Assembly: GCA_012841845.1 (NCBI GenBank)
Contig: DUTZ01000062.1
Span: forward strand, 1 to 8,836
Length of the DNA: 8,836 nt
Reading direction: 5' to 3'
Source: Actinomycetales bacterium
GTDB lineage: Bacteria > Actinomycetota > Actinomycetes > Mycobacteriales > Mycobacteriaceae
Shown here: positions 6,029 to 8,836 of the stretch, piece after piece
How the letters are laid out: each line of letters opens with the position of its first letter
How positions within the stretch are numbered: the stretch's first letter is position 1
Program-made: the position numbers and the translations under genes
The notes under the pieces: model-generated
Told to the model about the DNA's origin: nothing
What the model saw: the letters and a program-made list of their open reading frames with translations, nothing else
The model's database searches: none

Positions 6029-6040
6029 GTTTGGTAGCCA
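6027..6040 (+). promoter_or_regulatory. Candidate leaderless promoter (-10) of fadD19
   Basis: TAGTTT (6027-6032) fits TAnnnT and lies 7 bases before the ATG at 6040, so transcription could start at the ATG. No purine-rich ribosome site exists before the ATG (GGTAGCC only), in line with a leaderless mRNA. The -10 overlaps the operator by two bases, so a bound repressor would cover the promoter. The -35 region is weak. Confidence 0.4.
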
Positions 6041-7677
6041 TGGCGTACACCATCGGAGATCTCGTCGAACACAGCGTGGACCGCGTCCCGGACCGGGTCG
6101 TCCTGGTCCAGGGGGACCGCTCCTTCACCTTCCAGGAACTCGAGGACCGGGCCAACCGGCTCGCCCACCACCTGCAGTCCGTGGGCGTGGGGCCCGACGA
6201 CAAGGTGGCGGTCTACAGCCGCAACACCATCGAGGCCGTCGAGGCCATGGTCGCGATCTTCAAGATCCGCGCCGTGATGGTCAACATCAACTACCGGTAC
6301 GTCTCCACCGAGCTGGAGTACCTCCTCAACAACTCGGACTCCGTCGTCGTCATCCACGAGCGGCGCTACTCCGACATCCTCGCCGAGACCCTCCCCGCCA
6401 CCCCGGGCGTCACGCACTGCGTGGTGGTCGAGGACGGCACCGACGGTCCCGACCCCGCCACCCCCGAGGGCGTCACCGTGGCCCACTACGAGGACGCGCT
6501 GGCCGCCCAGTCGCCCGAGCGCGACTTCGGCGAGCGGTCCAACGACGACGTCTACATGCTCTACACCGGCGGAACCACCGGCTCGCCCAAGGGCGTCATG
6601 TGGCGCCAGGAGGACGTCTTCATGGTCCTCGGCGGCGGCATCGACTTCCTCACCGGCGAGAAGGTCGCCGACGAGTGGGAGCTGGCCAACAAGGCGGTCG
6701 ACGGCGGCGTGCTCGTCCGCATGGCGCTGCCGCCGCTCATCCACGGCGGCGCCCAGTGGGCCATCCTCATGGCCCTGTTCGCCGGCCACACCAACATCCT
6801 CATCCCCGAGTTCGACCCGCACGCCGTGTGGCAGGCCGTCACCGACCACAAGGTCAACCTGCTGTTCATCACCGGCGACGCCATGGCCCGCCCCATGATC
6901 GAGGCCTGGGACCCGGAGAAGTACGACTCGTCGTCGCTGTTCTACATGGGCTCCTCCGCCGCGCTGTTCTCCCCGGCCGTCAAGGACCAGTTCATCGAGG
7001 CCTTCCCCAACGCCATGATCTCGGACTCCATCGGCTCCTCCGAGACCGGCTTCTCCGGCATCCAGCTCGCCGAGAAGGGCAAGACCCACACCGGGGGGCC
7101 GCGGGTCAAGATCGACGGCGAGACCACCGTCCTCGACGACGACGGCAACGAGGTCGAGCCCGGCTCCGACGTCATCGGCAAGGTGGCCCGGACCGGCCAC
7201 ATCCCGATCGGCTACTACAAGGACGAGGCCAAGACCGCCGCCACCTTCAAGACCTACAACGGCAAGCGCTACTCGATCCCCGGCGACGACGCCCGGGTCG
7301 AGTCCGACGGCACCGTCACCATGCTCGGTCGCGGCTCGGTGTCCATCAACACCGGCGGCGAGAAGGTCCACCCCGAGGAGGTCGAGGCCGCCCTCAAGAC
7401 CCACCCGGACGTCTACGACGCGCTCGTGATCGGCGTCCCCGACGAGCGGATGGGCCAGAAGGTCGCCGCCGTCCTCCACACCCGCGACGGCCTCTGCCCG
7501 CCGATCGACGAGATCAACGACTACGCCCGCAAGGAGATCGCCCGCTACAAGGTGCCCCGCGCCGTGTGGGTCGAGAAGGGCGTCAAGCGCAACCCCGCGG
7601 GCAAGCCCGACTACCGGTGGGCCGCCGAGATCGCGGCCTCCCGTCCCGCCGACGACAGCCAGGAGATCCCCCAGTGA
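6040..7677 (+). CDS. fadD19: FadD19-type steroid side-chain acyl-CoA ligase
   Basis: This 545-residue ANL-superfamily ligase activates a carboxylate as an acyl-AMP and transfers it to CoA. The P-loop is YTGGTTGSPKG (175-185), the hinge region holds D416 (IPGDDA) and R431 (GRGSVSINTGGEKV), and the catalytic lysine is K522 in NPAGKPDYRW. The sequence tracks M. tuberculosis FadD19 closely from memory (RANRLAHHL, ERDFGERS, DSIGSSETGF, VTMLGRGSVSIN, PAGKPDYRW, RPADD). FadD19 orthologues form CoA esters of C26 oxidised sterols such as 3-oxo-cholest-4-en-26-oate, the first step of side-chain beta-oxidation. The ATG at 6040 was chosen because MAYTIGDLVEHSVD aligns with the family start; an in-frame TTG at 6031 lies in the promoter. 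The gene is followed by a GTGA overlap with the flavoprotein gene. Confidence 0.92.
   Translation: MAYTIGDLVEHSVDRVPDRVVLVQGDRSFTFQELEDRANRLAHHLQSVGVGPDDKVAVYSRNTIEAVEAMVAIFKIRAVMVNINYRYVSTELEYLLNNSDSVVVIHERRYSDILAETLPATPGVTHCVVVEDGTDGPDPATPEGVTVAHYEDALAAQSPERDFGERSNDDVYMLYTGGTTGSPKGVMWRQEDVFMVLGGGIDFLTGEKVADEWELANKAVDGGVLVRMALPPLIHGGAQWAILMALFAGHTNILIPEFDPHAVWQAVTDHKVNLLFITGDAMARPMIEAWDPEKYDSSSLFYMGSSAALFSPAVKDQFIEAFPNAMISDSIGSSETGFSGIQLAEKGKTHTGGPRVKIDGETTVLDDDGNEVEPGSDVIGKVARTGHIPIGYYKDEAKTAATFKTYNGKRYSIPGDDARVESDGTVTMLGRGSVSINTGGEKVHPEEVEAALKTHPDVYDALVIGVPDERMGQKVAAVLHTRDGLCPPIDEINDYARKEIARYKVPRAVWVEKGVKRNPAGKPDYRWAAEIAASRPADDSQEIPQ
7661..7665 (+). promoter_or_regulatory. Ribosome binding site inside fadD19 for the flavoprotein gene
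   Basis: AGGAG lies 8 bases before the GTG at 7674, inside the last codons of fadD19. It fixes this GTG as the start and supports coupled translation. Confidence 0.7.
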
Positions 7678-8795
7678 CCGTCACCCGCATCAGCACCCCG
7701 CTGGCCGAGGAGTTCGGGATCGCGTACCCGATCTTCGCCTTTACCCCCTCCAAGTACGTCGCCGCCGCCGTCACCCGCGCCGGCGGCATGGGCGTGCTCG
7801 GCTGCGTCCGCTACAACGACCCGGCGGAGCTCGAGGAGGTTCTCACCTGGATGGACGAGAACACCGACGGCAAGCCGTACGGCGTCGACGTGGTGATGCC
7901 CAACAAGGTGCCCACCGAGGGCAGCGCCGTGGACCTGGGCGCCATGATCCCGGAGGAGCACAAGTCCTTCGTCAACCGCGTCCTCGACGACCTGGGCGTG
8001 CCGCCGCTGGGCGACGACGCCGCCAAGAACGCCGGCGTCCTGGGCTGGCTGCACTCCGTGGCGGCCTCCCACGTCGAGGTGGCGCTCAAGCACCGGCCGG
8101 TGCTCATCGCCAACGCGCTCGGCTCCCCGCCGGCCGAGGTGATCGAGCAGTCGCACGCCGCCGGGCTCAAGGTGGCGGCCCTGGCCGGCTCGGTCCAGCA
8201 CGCGCTGGCCCACGTCGAGAACGGGGTCGACATCGTGGTGGCCCAGGGCGGCGAGGCCGGCGGCCACACCGGCGAGGTCGCCACCATCGTGCTCGTGCCC
8301 GAGATCGTCCGCGCGCTCGACGGGAAGGTTCCCGTGCTCGCCGCGGGCGGCCTCGGCGACGGCGCGCAGGTCGCCTCCGTGATCGGCATGGGCGCGCAGG
8401 GCGCCTGGATGGGCTCGCGCTGGCTCACCGCGCAGGAGTACGCCGACGACGGCGGCTCCCAGGCCATGCAGCAGGCGCTGGTGAAGGCCACCAGCCGCGA
8501 TACCGTCCGCTCGCGCATCTACTCCGGCAAGCCGGCGCGGCTGCTGCGCTCCAAGTGGACCGACGCCTGGGAGGCCGAGGGCGCGCCCGACGCCCTGCCC
8601 ATGCCCCTGCAGAACGTGCTCGTGGCCGAGGCCCACCAGCGCATCTCCGAGGCGCAGGACCCCGAGGTCGTGGCCATGCCCGCCGGGCAGATCATCGGCT
8701 CGCTCGACGGGATCGTGCCGGTCGCCGACACCATGGCGCAGATCGTCGACGAGTACTCGGCCGCCGTCGAGCGGCTGCGCGGCACGCTGGGCTAG
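7674..8795 (+). CDS. Nitronate monooxygenase-family FMN-dependent flavoprotein
   Basis: The 373 residues have the pattern of the nitronate monooxygenase / 2-nitropropane dioxygenase family, an FMN-binding TIM barrel that also includes FabK-type enoyl reductases and NADH:quinone reductases. Motifs seen are TRAGGMGVLG (34-43) near the N-terminus, AQGGEAGGHTG (190-200) with the active-site histidine H198, and the FMN-phosphate part LAAGGLGDG (222-230) followed by GAQGAWMGSRWL (240-251). It resembles the M. tuberculosis Rv1533 type more than the short bacterial enzymes (for example ATSRDTVRSRIYSGKPARLL near the C-terminal third). The true substrate is unknown. The GTG start shares GTGA with the fadD19 stop and has AGGAG 8 bases before it, so the two are one operon. 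This coupling suggests a role in sterol or acyl-CoA metabolism, perhaps as a reductase or detoxifying enzyme; that is inference. Confidence 0.85.
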   Translation: MTVTRISTPLAEEFGIAYPIFAFTPSKYVAAAVTRAGGMGVLGCVRYNDPAELEEVLTWMDENTDGKPYGVDVVMPNKVPTEGSAVDLGAMIPEEHKSFVNRVLDDLGVPPLGDDAAKNAGVLGWLHSVAASHVEVALKHRPVLIANALGSPPAEVIEQSHAAGLKVAALAGSVQHALAHVENGVDIVVAQGGEAGGHTGEVATIVLVPEIVRALDGKVPVLAAGGLGDGAQVASVIGMGAQGAWMGSRWLTAQEYADDGGSQAMQQALVKATSRDTVRSRIYSGKPARLLRSKWTDAWEAEGAPDALPMPLQNVLVAEAHQRISEAQDPEVVAMPAGQIIGSLDGIVPVADTMAQIVDEYSAAVERLRGTLG

Positions 8796-8807
8796 CCCCA
8801 CCGGCCG

Positions 8808-8836
8808 GCCGGGCGGGCCCCGCCTCCGCGCCCGGC
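8808..8836 (+). terminator. Hairpin after the fadD19 operon, cut by the window end
   Basis: GCCGGGCG (8808-8815) and CGCCCGGC (8829-8836) are perfect inverted repeats around a 13-base loop, 12 bases after the TAG of the flavoprotein gene. The left arm could extend into CCGGCCG before it, but the partner would lie beyond the window. The place and GC-rich stem suggest a terminator. Whether a T-run follows cannot be seen. Confidence 0.45.

Noticed and set aside
6031..6039. TTG start at 6031 for fadD19
   Set aside because: It adds only three residues, overlaps the -10 candidate, has no ribosome site, and the family homology begins at the ATG at 6040.
6004..7479. Long minus-strand open frame opposite fadD19, and similar long antisense frames opposite the other genes
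   Set aside because: These are GC-bias artefacts: compositions dominated by G, A, V, D, H or R, no domains, and each is opposite a well-supported gene.

Overview
The window is very GC-rich with strongly GC-biased third codon positions. It is most likely chromosomal DNA of a mycolic-acid actinobacterium (order Mycobacteriales; a Dietzia, Rhodococcus or Gordonia type of organism). The best evidence is a divergent pair that closely resembles echA19 and fadD19 of the sterol side-chain catabolism genes of Mycobacterium and Rhodococcus. No tRNA, rRNA, CRISPR array, insertion sequence or phage gene was seen.

Layout, left to right. Bases 1-129 are the C-terminal end of an acyl-CoA synthetase (+), closed by a strong hairpin at 160-189. 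A secreted protein of unknown function lies at 232-1071 (-). An AT-rich divergent intergenic region (1072-1245) separates it from an aldehyde dehydrogenase at 1246-2706 (+). The dehydrogenase converges on, and overlaps by 24 bp, a membrane sensor histidine kinase (2683-4692, -). The kinase is translationally coupled to a stand-alone receiver protein (4689-5066, -). Upstream of that on the same strand is an EchA19-type enoyl-CoA hydratase (5153-5959, -). It is divergent from a FadD19-type steroid-CoA ligase (6040-7677, +), which is coupled by a GTGA overlap to a nitronate-monooxygenase-family flavoprotein (7674-8795, +). The window ends in what looks like the start of a terminator hairpin.

How the genes may work together. 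FadD19-type ligases activate the oxidised sterol side chain as a CoA thioester, and EchA19-type hydratases hydrate the enoyl-CoA in the following beta-oxidation. The same 11-base core, AACACGTTCTA, lies just upstream of both the fadD19-type gene and the aldehyde dehydrogenase gene, at almost the same distance from the start codon. It matches the published KstR operator pattern TnnAACnnGTTnnA at 7 of 8 fixed positions. This suggests a small KstR-like regulon of echA19, fadD19, the flavoprotein and the aldehyde dehydrogenase. In both promoters a TAnnnT element overlaps the operator and is placed so that transcription could begin at or next to the start codon (leaderless mRNA).

The less explained parts are the output-less two-component pair beside the sterol genes, the role of the flavoprotein coupled to fadD19, and the secreted protein. 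Most of the window is otherwise recognisable metabolism and signalling; I see no clear new defence or mobile system.
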